DNA of 6,695 bases from NCBI GenBank assembly GCA_018623305.1, contig JAAZVR010000058.1, positions 1 to 6,695 of the forward strand, in the 5' to 3' direction. A model generated the notes under the pieces. The model saw nothing but the letters and a program-made list of their open reading frames with translations, was not told the DNA's origin and did not search any database. Shown piece by piece: positions 6,129 to 6,695 of the stretch. The stretch's first letter is position 1. The number at the start of each line of letters is the position of its first letter. A program made the position numbers and the translations under genes. Source of the stretch: Thiotrichales bacterium (lineage in GTDB: Bacteria > Pseudomonadota > Gammaproteobacteria > JAAZVR01).

Positions 6129-6695
6129 TTAAGATTTCTTACGAGCAACGCCAGAATCAATTGCCGCTTGGGCAACCGCTGATGAAACGACATCTTTTAG
6201 GCGAGGGTCTAACGGCGTTGGAATGATGTATTCACGACCAAAGCTCATTGCGTCTTTGCCGTAGGCTTTTAGCACTTCATCAGGCACAGGCTCTTTCGCT
6301 AAATCTTTCAACGCCTTTGTGCAGGCAATTTTCATGTCCATGTTGATTTCAGAGGCTTGCACGTCCAATGCGCCACGGAAAATGAATGGGAAGCCCAATA
6401 CGTTGTTTACTTGATTCGGGTAGTCTGAACGGCCTGTAGCGATGATGACGTCTTCGCGCGTTTCTTTCGCCAATTCAGGTGTGATTTCTGGATTTGGATT
6501 CGCCATAGCGAACACAATTGGGCTGGCATTCATGCTGTTCAACATATCTGGTGTTAGGATGTTGGCAACCGATGTTCCGATGAACACATCAGCATCGATA
6601 ATGACTTCTTCCAACGTTGTTAAATCAGTATCACGCGCGAATGGACGGTGGAATTCGGACAATTCTGGATCGTCGTTGCGTAGCACGCCATTGCG
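6129..6695 (-). CDS. Malic enzyme, C-terminal part (short form), 5'-truncated by window edge
   Basis: The final 188 residues of a bacterial malic enzyme (malate + NAD(P)+ to pyruvate + CO2) are encoded. The frame is open to the window edge, so the N-terminal catalytic half lies outside. Visible marks are TLEEVIIDADVFIGTS and ANPNPEI of the nucleotide-binding domain. These are followed by ATGRSDYPNQVNNVLGFPFI, RGALDVQASEIN and the closing FGREYIIPTPLDPRL block. The protein stops soon after, with no phosphotransacetylase domain, so it is the short form of roughly 420 residues rather than the 760-residue MaeB type. NAD versus NADP preference cannot be judged from this part. The GTG at 6686 is internal, not a start. 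The gene converges on the DUF4395 gene. Confidence 0.95.
   Translation of the reverse strand, partial: RNGVLRNDDPELSEFHRPFARDTDLTTLEEVIIDADVFIGTSVANILTPDMLNSMNASPIVFAMANPNPEITPELAKETREDVIIATGRSDYPNQVNNVLGFPFIFRGALDVQASEINMDMKIACTKALKDLAKEPVPDEVLKAYGKDAMSFGREYIIPTPLDPRLKDVVSSAVAQAAIDSGVARKKS

Noticed and set aside
745..6151. ACGAGCAACGCC seen in topA and in the malic enzyme gene, similar to the arm of the 6091-6120 hairpin, as a possible DNA uptake sequence
   Set aside because: Too few copies in the window and both full copies are inside coding sequence; no evidence of enrichment.

Overview
The window is about 6.7 kb of bacterial chromosome of moderate GC content. It holds six genes, two of them cut by the window edges. 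The gene set and protein features (a topoisomerase I without zinc ribbons and with a lysine-rich tail, a ModE-like winged-helix protein, a short malic enzyme) suggest a proteobacterium, probably gamma- or betaproteobacterial. The sequence alone does not fix the genus. There are no rRNA or tRNA genes, insertion sequences, CRISPR arrays or phage genes.

Layout: (1) The C-terminal five-sixths of topA on + (1-2151) ends at a bidirectional hairpin terminator (2175-2210). (2) A short intergenic stretch (2211-2296) has a perfect TATAAT box, followed by a 14-bp perfect inverted repeat (2264-2303). The inner arms and spacing of that repeat match the ModE operator as I remember it. (3) A 124-residue protein that is only the ModE DNA-binding domain is encoded on - (2297-2671). 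(4) An 80-bp divergent promoter region separates it from an acetolactate synthase gene on + (2752-4380). That gene is followed 38 bp later by a TauE/SafE-family membrane permease gene (4419-5183); the pair looks like an operon closed by a strong terminator (5209-5231). (5) A DUF4395 membrane protein on + (5343-6083) has its own promoter. (6) The C-terminal part of a malic enzyme on - (6129-6695) converges on it across a shared hairpin (6091-6120).

Functional reading: acetolactate synthase and malic enzyme both act at the pyruvate node (malate to pyruvate; pyruvate to acetolactate). The synthase lacks the FAD-type motif of biosynthetic enzymes and resembles catabolic ones. The permease and the DUF4395 protein belong to families often linked to sulfur compounds, but their substrates cannot be read here. 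The ModE-like gene is divergent from the acetolactate synthase gene and may regulate it.

Most of the window is ordinary core genome. The part most worth a second look is the promoter plus ModE-like operator at 2228-2316. It lies at the 3' end of the modE-like gene and points antisense to it.
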